Under the pieces are notes generated by a model. It had not been told where the DNA came from. It ran no database searches and saw only the letters and a list, made by a program, of their open reading frames with translations. From positions 186,001 to 250,000 of the forward strand of contig NZ_JAINVW010000001.1 in the NCBI RefSeq assembly GCF_019880545.1: a stretch of 64,000 bases of DNA, written 5' to 3'. Origin of the DNA: Flagellimonas meishanensis (GTDB taxonomy: Bacteria; Bacteroidota; Bacteroidia; Flavobacteriales; Flavobacteriaceae). The stretch's first letter is position 1. Every line of letters starts with the position of its first letter. Below are positions 1-8,141 of the stretch, piece by piece. The position numbers and the translations under genes were made by a program.

Positions 1-428
1 ATAATGTATCCTGGTACAAGCCGTTTACCCACCAGCATTTGGGTGAAATTGGTGAAAGTCTGGGATCCTTTGGAAATCAAATAGGCAAATTGTTGTTTCT
101 GCCCAATAGGGGGAATTTTACAAGGGGGATTCTGGCCACGGCCTATACCCATTTTGAGGGTTCTTTGGAAGAAGCAAGGAAAATTTACGGTGATTTCTAT
201 TCAACAGCCCTTTTTACGCATGTTTCGGATGAGCCCATACATCTAAAACAGGTGGTGAACACCAACAATTGCCACATACACCTGCACAAGCATGAAGATG
301 TACTATTGATCACCTCGGCAATAGATAATTTATTGAAAGGTGCCTCGGGGCAGGCCGTCCAGAACATGAATTTAATGTTTGGTTTTGATGAAGGTGAGGG
401 TTTGAAATTAAAAGCTGGGGTATTTTAA
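1..428 (+). CDS. argC: N-acetyl-gamma-glutamyl-phosphate reductase, C-terminal part (partial, 5' end outside window)
   Basis: The frame is open from base 3 (N-V-S-W-Y-K-P-F-T-H-Q-H-L-G-E-I) to TAA at 426-428. It reads as the C-terminal third of ArgC, which reduces acylglutamyl phosphate to the semialdehyde with NADPH. The segment contains the HQHLGEIGE stretch, the DEPIHLKQVVNTNNCHIHLH block and a terminal glycine-rich LMFGFDEGEGL segment typical of the ArgC C-terminus. It is the first visible gene of the arginine operon, two bases upstream of a VOC gene. A TTG at position 39 is internal and not a real start. Identity rests on C-terminal similarity and on the seven downstream arginine/proline genes. 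Confidence 0.85.
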   Translation, partial: NVSWYKPFTHQHLGEIGESLGSFGNQIGKLLFLPNRGNFTRGILATAYTHFEGSLEEARKIYGDFYSTALFTHVSDEPIHLKQVVNTNNCHIHLHKHEDVLLITSAIDNLLKGASGQAVQNMNLMFGFDEGEGLKLKAGVF

Positions 429-430
429 GC

Positions 431-826
431 ATGAAGCAGAAAATAATACATATCGCCCTAGTGGTCAAGGACTATGACGAAGCCATTGATTTTTATACCA
501 AAAAGCTGAATTTCCATTTGTTGGAAGACACAAAATTGGATGAAAACAAGAGGTGGGTTATCGTAGCTCCCCCAGGTAGCACAGAATGTTCTCTTTTATT
601 GGCCAGGGCATCAAATGAGGAACAGCTTAAAAGTGTGGGCAACCAAACTGGTGGCAGAGTGTTTCTTTTCCTAAATACCGATAATTTTTGGAGGGACTAC
701 AACGCTATGTTGGAGCAAAAAATAAAATTCGTTCGGGAACCTAAAGAAGAAGACTATGGCACTGTGGCCGTATTTGAAGACCTATATGGCAATTTATGGG
801 ACTTGATCCAAACCAAAAGACGATAA
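431..826 (+). CDS. VOC (glyoxalase/bleomycin-resistance fold) family protein
   Basis: A 131-residue protein with one glyoxalase-type repeat pair. It opens with IIHIALVVKDYDEAIDFYTK, where the first His is a usual metal ligand, and ends with AVFEDLYGNLWDLIQ, the usual C-terminal Glu/Asp strand of the fold. VOC proteins bind a divalent metal and act as lyases, dioxygenases or resistance proteins, so the substrate cannot be read from sequence. It lies 2 bp after argC and 21 bp before proC, so it is co-transcribed with arginine genes. A link to arginine metabolism is inference from position only. Confidence 0.8.
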   Translation: MKQKIIHIALVVKDYDEAIDFYTKKLNFHLLEDTKLDENKRWVIVAPPGSTECSLLLARASNEEQLKSVGNQTGGRVFLFLNTDNFWRDYNAMLEQKIKFVREPKEEDYGTVAVFEDLYGNLWDLIQTKRR

Positions 827-847
827 TTCAATACTAAAGAACAAAAA

Positions 848-1642
848 ATGAAAATAGCAATCATAGGAGCGGGAAACTTGGGACTGGCCATAGCAAAGGG
901 CATTTTGCACAGTAATGGGGCCACCACCATGTACCTCACAAAAAGAAACACATCGGAAATCCAAGAGTTTGAAAAGTATGGCAATGTGACTGTCACTTCG
1001 GATAACAGGCTAGCCGTTCAAAACTCTGATATCCTCATTTTTGCCGTGCAGCCGGGCCACTTTGGTTCCATTTTGGAAGAAACCAAGGACCTCCTGGAAG
1101 AAAACCATGTGGTGATAAGCACCATAACCGGTTTCAGCATTTCAAAAATGGAAGAAATTATAGGCTCGGACAAGTTCATCATCCGTAGTATGCCCAATAC
1201 GGCCATTTCGGTAGGTAAATCCATGACCTGTATTTGTAGCAATCAACCAGGGAAAAAGCGCATTGAGCTAGCCAAGGCCATTTTCAACCGTATGGGGCAT
1301 ACCTTGGAAATTCCCGAGGAACAGATGCAGGCGGCCACCGTGATCTGCGCCAGTGGTATCGCCTTTTGGATGCGATTGATACGGGCCACCACCCAAGGTG
1401 CCATTCAATTGGGTTTCGATGCCAAAGAAGCCCAGGAACTGGCCATGCACACCTGTAATGGGGCCGCAAGTCTGTTGATAGAATCGGGGAACCATCCTGA
1501 AGAAGAAATAGATCGGGTAACCACGCCCAGGGGATGCACTATTGAAGGATTGAACGAAATGGAACACCAAGGATTGAGCTCTTCCCTGATCAGGGGCATT
1601 GTCACTTCCTATGAAAAAATAAGCGCCATTAGAAAAGGATGA
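848..1642 (+). CDS. proC: Pyrroline-5-carboxylate reductase
   Basis: 264 residues. It reduces 1-pyrroline-5-carboxylate to proline with NAD(P)H in the cytoplasm. The N-terminus carries a Rossmann dinucleotide motif GAGNLG (residues 7-12). The conserved RSMPNT segment near residue 113 and the C-terminal block VTTPRGCTIEGLNEME, which forms the substrate site and dimer interface, are both present. Length is normal for the family. It sits inside the arginine operon, which fits shared glutamate-semialdehyde chemistry. A 78-bp gap to argD follows, containing a possible dispersed repeat. Confidence 0.93.
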   Translation: MKIAIIGAGNLGLAIAKGILHSNGATTMYLTKRNTSEIQEFEKYGNVTVTSDNRLAVQNSDILIFAVQPGHFGSILEETKDLLEENHVVISTITGFSISKMEEIIGSDKFIIRSMPNTAISVGKSMTCICSNQPGKKRIELAKAIFNRMGHTLEIPEEQMQAATVICASGIAFWMRLIRATTQGAIQLGFDAKEAQELAMHTCNGAASLLIESGNHPEEEIDRVTTPRGCTIEGLNEMEHQGLSSSLIRGIVTSYEKISAIRKG

Positions 1643-1647
1643 AATTA

Positions 1648-1709
1648 TCATATTGAACGCATGTGACATATCTCAATTGATCAGCGTACATCACAGTTCG
1701 AAATGACGA
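1648..1709. repeat. Possible fragment of a dispersed flavobacterial intergenic repeat
   Basis: The proC-argD gap contains TCATATTGAACGC near 1648-1660 and GTTCGAAATGACG near 1696-1708. These resemble the ends of short intergenic repeats I recall from Flavobacteriaceae genomes (types containing GTCATTTCGAAC and CATATTGA-like arms). No second copy was found in this window, so this is a weak call. Confidence 0.25.
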
Positions 1710-1720
1710 AAATCTAAGCA

Positions 1721-2848
1721 ATGAAACTATTTGACGTATATCCACTTTACGATGTAACTCCAGTCACCTCAAAAGGTGTGGAAGTTTGGGATGATAAAGG
1801 CCAAAAATATCTCGACTTCTACGGGGGGCATGCTGTGATCTCCATTGGTCATTCCCATCCGCATTACGTGAAGCGAGTCAAGGATCAACTGGATAAGATG
1901 GCCTTTTACAGCAATTCCATCCAAAATCCACTTCAACAAGAGCTAGCGGAAAAACTTGGGCAAATATCTGGATGTGGTGATTACGCCCTTTTCATGTGCA
2001 ACTCCGGGGCCGAAGCCAATGAAAATGCCCTCAAAATGGCTTCTTTTCATACTGATGCGTCAAAAGTGATAGCATTTAACAACAGTTTTCATGGCAGAAC
2101 CTCGGCCGCCGTTGCCGCTACGGACAATCCGAGTATCCAGGCACCCATCAACAGACAACAGAAAGTTACCTTTCTTTCGTTAAACGATTTTGAAGCGTTT
2201 GAAAAAACCATTACATCGGGTGGCTACTGCGCCGTAATCATCGAAGCTATCCAAGGCGTTGGAGGATTGGATGAACCAACAACGGAATTCTATCAATTCA
2301 TTGCCAAAAAATGCAAAGAAAATAACGTAGTCCTCATCGCCGATGAAGTTCAGTCGGGCTATGGAAGGACCGGAAAATTCTTTGCATTTCAACATCATGG
2401 CATCCAACCCGATATCATTTCCATCGCAAAGGGAATGGGAAATGGTTTCCCTGTGGGTGGTGTCCTTATCCATGAAGCGTTTAAGCCTTCCTATGGCCTT
2501 TTGGGCACCACTTTTGGTGGCAATCATTTGGCCTGTGCAGCCAGTCTTGCCGTGCTGGAAGTGTTGGAAATGGAAGATCTTATGGAAAATGCAGTGAACA
2601 TGGGCGACTATTTTCGAACCAAAGCCATTGACATCCCATCAATCAAAAAAATAAAGGGAAAGGGCTTGATGCTGGGCCTGGAGTTTGATTTTGAGGTGGC
2701 CGACCTAAGAAAGCAGCTAATCTATGACCATTATATGTTCACAGGCAGCGCAAAGAACAAAAAGTTACTTCGTTTTTTGCCGGCCCTGAACATTACCAAA
2801 GAGCATATTGACCTTTTCTTTGAAGCCTTGACAAAAGCATTGAAATGA
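1721..2848 (+). CDS. argD: Acylornithine aminotransferase (class III, PLP)
   Basis: 375 residues. A PLP-dependent class III aminotransferase converting acylglutamate semialdehyde to acylornithine with glutamate as amino donor. Visible motifs are the phosphate-binding SGAEANE (residues 95-101), the aspartate of ADEVQSG (D208) that pairs with the pyridine nitrogen, and the Schiff-base lysine in SIAKGMGNG (K237). The stop overlaps the next start as ATGA (2845-2848), indicating translational coupling with argF'. The acyl group may be succinyl rather than acetyl (see argF'). Confidence 0.93.
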   Translation: MKLFDVYPLYDVTPVTSKGVEVWDDKGQKYLDFYGGHAVISIGHSHPHYVKRVKDQLDKMAFYSNSIQNPLQQELAEKLGQISGCGDYALFMCNSGAEANENALKMASFHTDASKVIAFNNSFHGRTSAAVAATDNPSIQAPINRQQKVTFLSLNDFEAFEKTITSGGYCAVIIEAIQGVGGLDEPTTEFYQFIAKKCKENNVVLIADEVQSGYGRTGKFFAFQHHGIQPDIISIAKGMGNGFPVGGVLIHEAFKPSYGLLGTTFGGNHLACAASLAVLEVLEMEDLMENAVNMGDYFRTKAIDIPSIKKIKGKGLMLGLEFDFEVADLRKQLIYDHYMFTGSAKNKKLLRFLPALNITKEHIDLFFEALTKALK

Positions 2849-3783
2849 AGCATTATCTATCCATAAAAGACATTGATTTCCTGCCCGAATGGGTTGAAGG
2901 AGCTCTTGCCCTAAAGAAAAATCCATACCATTTCCAGGATTTGGGCAAAAACAAAACCCTTTGTCTTCTGTTTTTCAACAACAGTCTGCGAACACGGTTG
3001 AGTACGCAAAAGGCCGCCATGAACCTTGGAATGGAAGTCATGGTGATGAACTTTGGGAGCGAGGGTTGGTCCCTGGAATTCGGCGATGGAACGGTAATGA
3101 ACCAAGGTACTTCGGAGCACATAAAGGAAGCTGCACAGGTAGTGTCCCAATATTGTGACATTGTTGCCGTTCGTGCCTTTGCAAAATTGGAAGATAGGAA
3201 CGAGGACGAAGCCGAGAAAATTCTTAAAGGGTTTGCCCAATATGCCGCTATTCCGGTGGTGAACATGGAAAGTGCCGCCGAACACCCTCTTCAGGCCCTG
3301 GCCGATGCCATTACCCTGGCCGAGCACAGCACCCAACGGAAACCAAAGGTGGTTTTGTCCTGGGCGCCCCATCCCAAAGCCCTGCCCCATGCCGTTGCCA
3401 ATTCCTTTGTGGAGATGATGAAGCTGCAGGATGCAGAATTTACCATCACCCACCCCAGGGGATATGAACTCAATCCAAGAATCACACACGGGTGTCGAAT
3501 AGTGTATGACCAAAATGAAGCCTTGAAAGATGCCGATTTTGTTTATGTCAAGAATTGGAGCAGCTATTCAAATTACGGAAAAGTGTTGCTGGAAGATTCA
3601 ACCTGGATGATGACACAAGCGAAATTGGGTCAGGCCAAATTCATGCATTGCCTGCCCGTGCGAAGAAATGTCGTGGTGGAAGATGCCGTTTTGGACAGCG
3701 CACAATCCTTAGTGCTGGAGCAGGCCAACAACCGGACTTTCGCGGCCCAAATCGTGCTAAAAAAACTGTTGGAATCGTTATGA
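2845..3783 (+). CDS. argF': N-acyl-L-ornithine carbamoyltransferase, predicted N-succinylornithine type
   Basis: 312 residues. It transfers the carbamoyl group from carbamoyl phosphate to an N-acylated ornithine. The phosphate-binding motif SLRTR is at 47-51, HPLQ at 147-150 and HCLP at 268-271. The sequence follows the transcarbamylases of Bacteroides fragilis and Xanthomonas rather than classical ArgF. Published mutagenesis on those two enzymes shows that one residue sets acyl specificity: Glu92 in the acetyl enzyme, Pro90 in the succinyl enzyme, with Glu to Ser/Pro/Val switching acetyl to succinyl. Here the aligned residue in GTSEH is Ser90 (codon 3112-3114), which predicts N-succinylornithine. 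It overlaps argD and argB by 4 bp each. Confidence 0.92.
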   Translation: MKHYLSIKDIDFLPEWVEGALALKKNPYHFQDLGKNKTLCLLFFNNSLRTRLSTQKAAMNLGMEVMVMNFGSEGWSLEFGDGTVMNQGTSEHIKEAAQVVSQYCDIVAVRAFAKLEDRNEDEAEKILKGFAQYAAIPVVNMESAAEHPLQALADAITLAEHSTQRKPKVVLSWAPHPKALPHAVANSFVEMMKLQDAEFTITHPRGYELNPRITHGCRIVYDQNEALKDADFVYVKNWSSYSNYGKVLLEDSTWMMTQAKLGQAKFMHCLPVRRNVVVEDAVLDSAQSLVLEQANNRTFAAQIVLKKLLESL

Positions 3784-4559
3784 AGCAAAAATTGTCCATA
3801 GTAAAGATTGGAGGTAACCTAATAGAGGATACTGCTCGTTTATCCCATATGCTGTCCTTGTTCTCCAAAATGGGGGGAAACAAAATATTGGTCCATGGAG
3901 GTGGAAAAAAGGCTACAGAAATCGGAAATAAACTGGGGGTGGAAGCCAAAGTTGTGAATGGCCGACGCATAACCGATGCCAAAAGTCTTGATGTTGCGAT
4001 CATGGTCTATGGAGGATTGGTCAACAAAAATATAGTGGCCCAATTACAGGCTTTCGGGACCAACGCATTGGGTATGAGCGGGGCTGATGGCAATGCCATC
4101 CAAGCCTACAAAAGACCTGTCAAGGAAGTGGATTTTGGTTTGGTGGGCGACGTGAAAAACGTAAATACCTATGGTATTTTTCAACTGTTGCAGGCCGGAT
4201 TCACACCCACTTTCTGTGCCCTTACCCATGATGGAAAAGGGCAGCTGTTCAACACCAACGCGGATACCATCGCTGCGGAACTTGCCATTGGACTATCCAA
4301 CCAGTTCGAAACTACACTGTACTATTGTTTTGAAAAAAAGGGGGTGCTGAGCAATGTGGATGACGAAAATTCGGTTATCCCCACCATTGATTCCAAAAAA
4401 TACGATTCCCTTTTGGCCGAAGGCATCATTGCCGATGGCATGCTTCCCAAAATGCACAATTGTTTTTACGCGCTCAGGAACCGTGTGGCCAAAGTCTGTA
4501 TTGGGGACGATGCAATGCTCAGGGAAGGCAATTCAAATTTTACGACCTTAACACTATGA
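3780..4559 (+). CDS. argB: Acylglutamate kinase
   Basis: 259 residues. It phosphorylates N-acylglutamate with ATP, the second step of the pathway. Amino-acid-kinase features are the N-terminal KIGGN (9-13), the glycine-rich HGGGKKA loop (39-45) and NTNADTIAAELA for nucleotide binding. I chose the ATG at 3780, which forms an ATGA overlap with the argF' stop. The open frame runs further upstream to 3555, but that part lies wholly inside argF' and does not look like a kinase N-terminus. It overlaps argE by ATGA at 4556-4559. Confidence 0.92.
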   Translation: MKQKLSIVKIGGNLIEDTARLSHMLSLFSKMGGNKILVHGGGKKATEIGNKLGVEAKVVNGRRITDAKSLDVAIMVYGGLVNKNIVAQLQAFGTNALGMSGADGNAIQAYKRPVKEVDFGLVGDVKNVNTYGIFQLLQAGFTPTFCALTHDGKGQLFNTNADTIAAELAIGLSNQFETTLYYCFEKKGVLSNVDDENSVIPTIDSKKYDSLLAEGIIADGMLPKMHNCFYALRNRVAKVCIGDDAMLREGNSNFTTLTL

Positions 4560-5626
4560 AAATCAATCAAGAAATATTGAAGGATAAGGCTATCTCCCTC
4601 TTGAAAACCCTCATAAGCATCCCCTCTTTTTCCGGGGAAGAGGATGGAACCGGTGATGCCATCCAAGCCTTCTTGAACGATTTTGGCATCAAAACCGAGC
4701 GACAGTTCAACAACGTTTATGCCTTCAACAAGTATTTCGACCCAAACAAGCCCACCTTATTGCTAAACTCACACCATGATACGGTTAAGCCCAATAGCGC
4801 CTATAGCAAGGACCCTTTCCATCCGCATATCGAGTCAGGAAAATTGTTTGGATTGGGCAGTAATGATGCTGGTGGCTGTTTGGTCTCTTTATTGGCTACG
4901 TTTGTGCATTTTTATGGGCAAGAGGGATTGAACCATAATATCATAATGGCGGCTACCGGGGAGGAAGAGGATGCTGGTGAAAAAAGCATCCGCGCCCTGC
5001 TTCCCATTTTGCCAAAGATAGATGTGGCCATTGTGGGAGAGCCAACCCTTATGGATCTGGCCATTGCCGAAAAAGGTCTTGTGGTTTTTGATGCTGTGGT
5101 GGAGGGCACCCCATCCCATGCGGCGCATCCCAACGACAACAATGCTATATATAATGCGATTGAAGTATTGCAATGGTTCAAGGAATACCGGTTTGAAAAA
5201 GTCTCCGATGCCCTCGGAGAGGTAAAAATGACCGTGACCCAAATAAAGGCGGGAAACCAGCACAATGTGGTTCCTGCCCAAGTGGACTTGGTGGTGGACG
5301 TGCGGGTAAACGATTGCTACACCAATCAGGAAATTGCTGAAAGGCTTCAAAAAGTAGCACCCTGTAAAATGACCCCCCGTTCGTTGCGTCTGAATTCATC
5401 CAGCATAGACCCAAACCACGATTTGGTCAAAAGTGGCGTAGCCCTCGGAAGAAAAACCTATGGTTCCCCAACCCTATCTGACCAAGCCGCATTGACCTGC
5501 CAATCGGTGAAATTGGGCCCTGGGGACAGTACCCGCTCGCATTCTGCGGACGAATTTATTTATATTGACGAGATCGAGGAGGGAATCGATTTGTACATCA
5601 AAATCCTAAAGGGATTTTTACAATAA
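4556..5626 (+). CDS. argE: Acylornithine/acylcitrulline deacylase, M20 family
   Basis: 356 residues. An M20 metallopeptidase that removes the acyl group. Expected product is ornithine or, with an ArgF' pathway, citrulline from acylcitrulline. Metal-site motifs are NSHHDTV (His73, Asp75), GSNDAGG (Asp104) and the EEE cluster near 136-138, with VGEPT beyond. The start is the ATG at 4556, overlapping the argB stop. The in-frame extension back to 4460 is antisense-like filler inside argB. With a Ser90 ArgF' upstream, the true substrate may be N-succinylcitrulline; this is inference. Confidence 0.88.
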   Translation: MKINQEILKDKAISLLKTLISIPSFSGEEDGTGDAIQAFLNDFGIKTERQFNNVYAFNKYFDPNKPTLLLNSHHDTVKPNSAYSKDPFHPHIESGKLFGLGSNDAGGCLVSLLATFVHFYGQEGLNHNIIMAATGEEEDAGEKSIRALLPILPKIDVAIVGEPTLMDLAIAEKGLVVFDAVVEGTPSHAAHPNDNNAIYNAIEVLQWFKEYRFEKVSDALGEVKMTVTQIKAGNQHNVVPAQVDLVVDVRVNDCYTNQEIAERLQKVAPCKMTPRSLRLNSSSIDPNHDLVKSGVALGRKTYGSPTLSDQAALTCQSVKLGPGDSTRSHSADEFIYIDEIEEGIDLYIKILKGFLQ

Positions 5627-5634
5627 ACTATAAC

Positions 5635-5661
5635 CAATAAACAATTGGCAATTGTTTATTG
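5635..5661. repeat. Near-perfect palindrome between argE and argH
   Basis: Two 13-base arms, CAATAAACAATTG (5635-5647) and CAATTGTTTATTG (5649-5661), are exact reverse complements around a single G. The site lies 8 bp after the argE stop and 18 bp before argH. It could be a protein-binding site or an mRNA processing hairpin. There is no T-run, so it is not a standard terminator. Confidence 0.6.
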
Positions 5662-5679
5662 TTAACTGATAATTGAATT

Positions 5680-6966
5680 ATGAAACTCTGGGACAAAGGA
5701 TTCAGCACCGATAAAAAGATTGACCATTTTACTGTAGGTAATGACCGGGAATTGGATTTGGTATTGGCCAAATATGATGTTATTGCCTCAAAAGCCCATG
5801 CCAAAATGCTCGGGAAAGTGGGGTTGATTTCAGAAAAGGAAGCCCAAGATTTGGTCAAAGCCTTGGACGGCATCTCCAAGGATATTGAAAAAGGAAAGTT
5901 CACTATTGAGGATGATTTTGAGGACATGCACTCCAAAATTGAATTCCTACTGACCGAAACCTTGGGAGATACTGGCAAAAAAATCCATACCGCAAGATCC
6001 CGGAATGATCAGGTGCTGGTCGCCATTCAGCTCTATTTAAAAGATGAACTAAAGGAAATCAAAGATCAGGTAAAGGTATTGTTTGACCTGCTGCTGAAAT
6101 TGGCCGAAAAACATAAAAGCATCTTACTTCCGGGTTATACACATCTTCAGATTGCCATGCCCTCTTCTTTCGGGCTGTGGTTTTCGGCCTATGCGGAAAG
6201 TCTGGTGGACGATATCTATTTTGTGCAGGCTGCTTATAAAATTGCGGACCAAAATCCCTTGGGCAGTGCGGCAGGGTACGGCAGTTCATTTCCTATTGAC
6301 CGTAGCTTCACTACCGCCGAAATGGGCTTTGAAACCTTAAAGTTTAACGTAGTGGCGGCCCAAATGGGCCGGGGCAAAGTGGAAAAGGCAACGGCATTTG
6401 GACTTTCGGGCATAGCTGGGACTCTCTCCAAACTAGCCATGGACATTTGCCTTTACATGAGTCAAAATTTTGATTTCATCTCCTTCCCCAATGAGCTCAC
6501 TACGGGTAGCAGCATTATGCCACACAAAAAGAATCCCGATGTTTTTGAGCTGATCAGGGCCAAATGCAATAAAATTCAGTCCGTTCCGAACCAACTCACC
6601 TTAATTACCAACAACCTCCCTAGCGGTTACCACAGGGATTTACAGTTGGTCAAGGAAGTCATTGTACCCGTCATTCAGGATATGAAAGCTTGTTTGGAGC
6701 TAATGGCTTTTAGTTTAAAAGAAATCAAAGTGAACACAACCATCTTGGATGACCCCAAATACGATTATCTTTTTAGTGTGGACACCCTTAATGAAATGGT
6801 GAAGCATGGGATGCCCTTTAGAGATGCCTATAAGACCATGGGCAAGGCCATTGAAAATGGAAACTTCAAACCCAAAAAGGACATTGACCACACCCACGAG
6901 GGTAGTTTAGGAAACTTATGTTTGGAGGAGATTGGGGCCAAAATGGAGCGGCAATATGGTTCATAG
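5680..6966 (+). CDS. argH: Argininosuccinate lyase
   Basis: 428 residues. It cleaves argininosuccinate to arginine and fumarate, the last step of arginine synthesis. The fumarase/aspartase signature GSSIMPHKKNPD is at 276-287, GYTHLQ with His155 is present, and TARSRNDQ is near 105. The C-terminus ends KMERQYGS. A second, diverged copy of the last ~25 codons lies about 1 kb downstream (7908-8009) with a different tail. That indicates the 3' end of this gene was exchanged or duplicated by insertion. Confidence 0.95.
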   Translation: MKLWDKGFSTDKKIDHFTVGNDRELDLVLAKYDVIASKAHAKMLGKVGLISEKEAQDLVKALDGISKDIEKGKFTIEDDFEDMHSKIEFLLTETLGDTGKKIHTARSRNDQVLVAIQLYLKDELKEIKDQVKVLFDLLLKLAEKHKSILLPGYTHLQIAMPSSFGLWFSAYAESLVDDIYFVQAAYKIADQNPLGSAAGYGSSFPIDRSFTTAEMGFETLKFNVVAAQMGRGKVEKATAFGLSGIAGTLSKLAMDICLYMSQNFDFISFPNELTTGSSIMPHKKNPDVFELIRAKCNKIQSVPNQLTLITNNLPSGYHRDLQLVKEVIVPVIQDMKACLELMAFSLKEIKVNTTILDDPKYDYLFSVDTLNEMVKHGMPFRDAYKTMGKAIENGNFKPKKDIDHTHEGSLGNLCLEEIGAKMERQYGS

Positions 6967-7102
6967 TGCGGCTTCTTTTCCAGATTATGTTGAAATTATC
7001 AACCCATATCGGCACTACGTCAATTTAACCACTGTTAAAAATTAGATTTTCACATATTACACCTAATTATTTATCAAAACGATTGAACGAACCTTTGTGT
7101 TA

Positions 7103-7780
7103 ATGTCGTTCTATCTTCAAATAATGAATCATTTGTCCTATAGATTCTTAATGCCGATTAGATTGCCACAAAACAAAGCGGATGATTGGATCTATGCTTT
7201 CAATAAGGAGTTCTCTTTTTGGTTGGACAATTTTCATATGCTTGGTCGATTTCAATACCTTAAGTTAAATGAGGTTAGGGAGAAATTCAAAAATGACACC
7301 TGGTTTACACATAAAAATCGTTGTCCTTATTTGTACGAGATAGTTGGATATATAAATTGGGAATGGTGGACAAACAATGACAATGAATTTGAGGATAAGA
7401 AATCGATGCTATTGGAATGGTTGGCCTTTAGCAATGGTTTTATCATTCGATTGGATATTCAGCAATTTTTCGATCCAATCACAATATTGAAATATCCGTT
7501 GGAAGATGTCCAATTTCGATATGGTTTTGAGCAAGGTCAAGTGTTTTTGAAAAATGTTAGCACAGACTATTTGGATGATTTAAAAAGTAAAGTGCTCAAT
7601 GTTCTGGCCAAAAAAGGTATAGACATTTGCTTTTCGGAAAAGTACTCGACCGGCAGAAACGAATTATATATTTTCGAAAGCATTCCTGAAGGAGCTTTGG
7701 ATTATGAAACCATAGAGTTTTGGGGTTTTGATATTAGGGCCGCCAATTGTGACTCTTGGAAGACCTTCATAAACAAATAA
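7103..7780 (+). CDS. Protein of unknown function
   Basis: About 225 residues from ATG 7103; a later ATG at 7124 (MNHLSYRF) or a GTG at 7097 are alternatives. It is soluble-looking and rich in aromatic and acidic residues (for example GYINWEWWTNN), with no signal peptide or membrane segment. I do not recognise the family. It is AT-richer than its neighbours and lies alone between argH and the argH 3' relic, so it is probably cargo of an insertion. Its size and the SUKH gene downstream would fit an immunity-type protein, but nothing in the sequence proves that. Confidence 0.7.
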   Translation: MSFYLQIMNHLSYRFLMPIRLPQNKADDWIYAFNKEFSFWLDNFHMLGRFQYLKLNEVREKFKNDTWFTHKNRCPYLYEIVGYINWEWWTNNDNEFEDKKSMLLEWLAFSNGFIIRLDIQQFFDPITILKYPLEDVQFRYGFEQGQVFLKNVSTDYLDDLKSKVLNVLAKKGIDICFSEKYSTGRNELYIFESIPEGALDYETIEFWGFDIRAANCDSWKTFINK

Positions 7781-7907
7781 GGGCAATGCTCTTAATAAAA
7801 AAAGATGTAAGCTTAATACCAGTTTTATTGCATCCATCAAGGTAGATTAAAAACAGGGGGGCAATATATCATCGATCCCTTGTCATGAGAACATAAAATT
7901 GGTAATT

Positions 7908-8009
7908 ATGAACCCAAAAAAGGACATTGCCCACACCCACGAGGGTAGTTTGGGGAACTTGTGTTTGGAGGAGATTGAGGCAAAAATGGCTAAAGCTGTT
8001 GCCCAATAA
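7908..8009 (+). pseudogene. Relic of an argH 3' end (duplicate of the argH C-terminus)
   Basis: The 33 codons from ATG 7908 to TAA 8007-8009 include PKKDIAHTHEGSLGN followed by LCLEEIEAKM. This matches the intact argH C-terminus (PKKDIDHTHEGSLGN, LCLEEIGAKM). Over the 25 codons from Pro to the last shared Met I count 7 base differences in 75, about 91% identity. After that the tails diverge (AKAVAQ here, ERQYGS in argH). The lack of any upstream argH sequence shows it is a fragment. It marks the far edge of a ~1-kb segment placed within or beside argH. The rest of the 361-bp gap (7781-8141) shows no gene. Confidence 0.8.
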
Positions 8010-8141
8010 TACCCATTTATTGTTAATGGTTGAGCGGCCAATTGTCAACCCAAAAACCTTATTCATCAAATAAGCTTCTCCTAAATAGGGAATTTATAAG
8101 ACTTTCGGTTCGGCTTAATAACTTTTGGGCCAACCATTGCC

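Noticed and set aside
3555..3779. Upstream in-frame extension of argB
   Set aside because: It lies inside argF' in another frame; the ATG at 3780 gives a standard kinase N-terminus and an ATGA overlap.
4460..4555. Upstream in-frame extension of argE
   Set aside because: It is within argB and has no M20 similarity; the ATG at 4556 overlaps the argB stop as in the neighbouring pairs.
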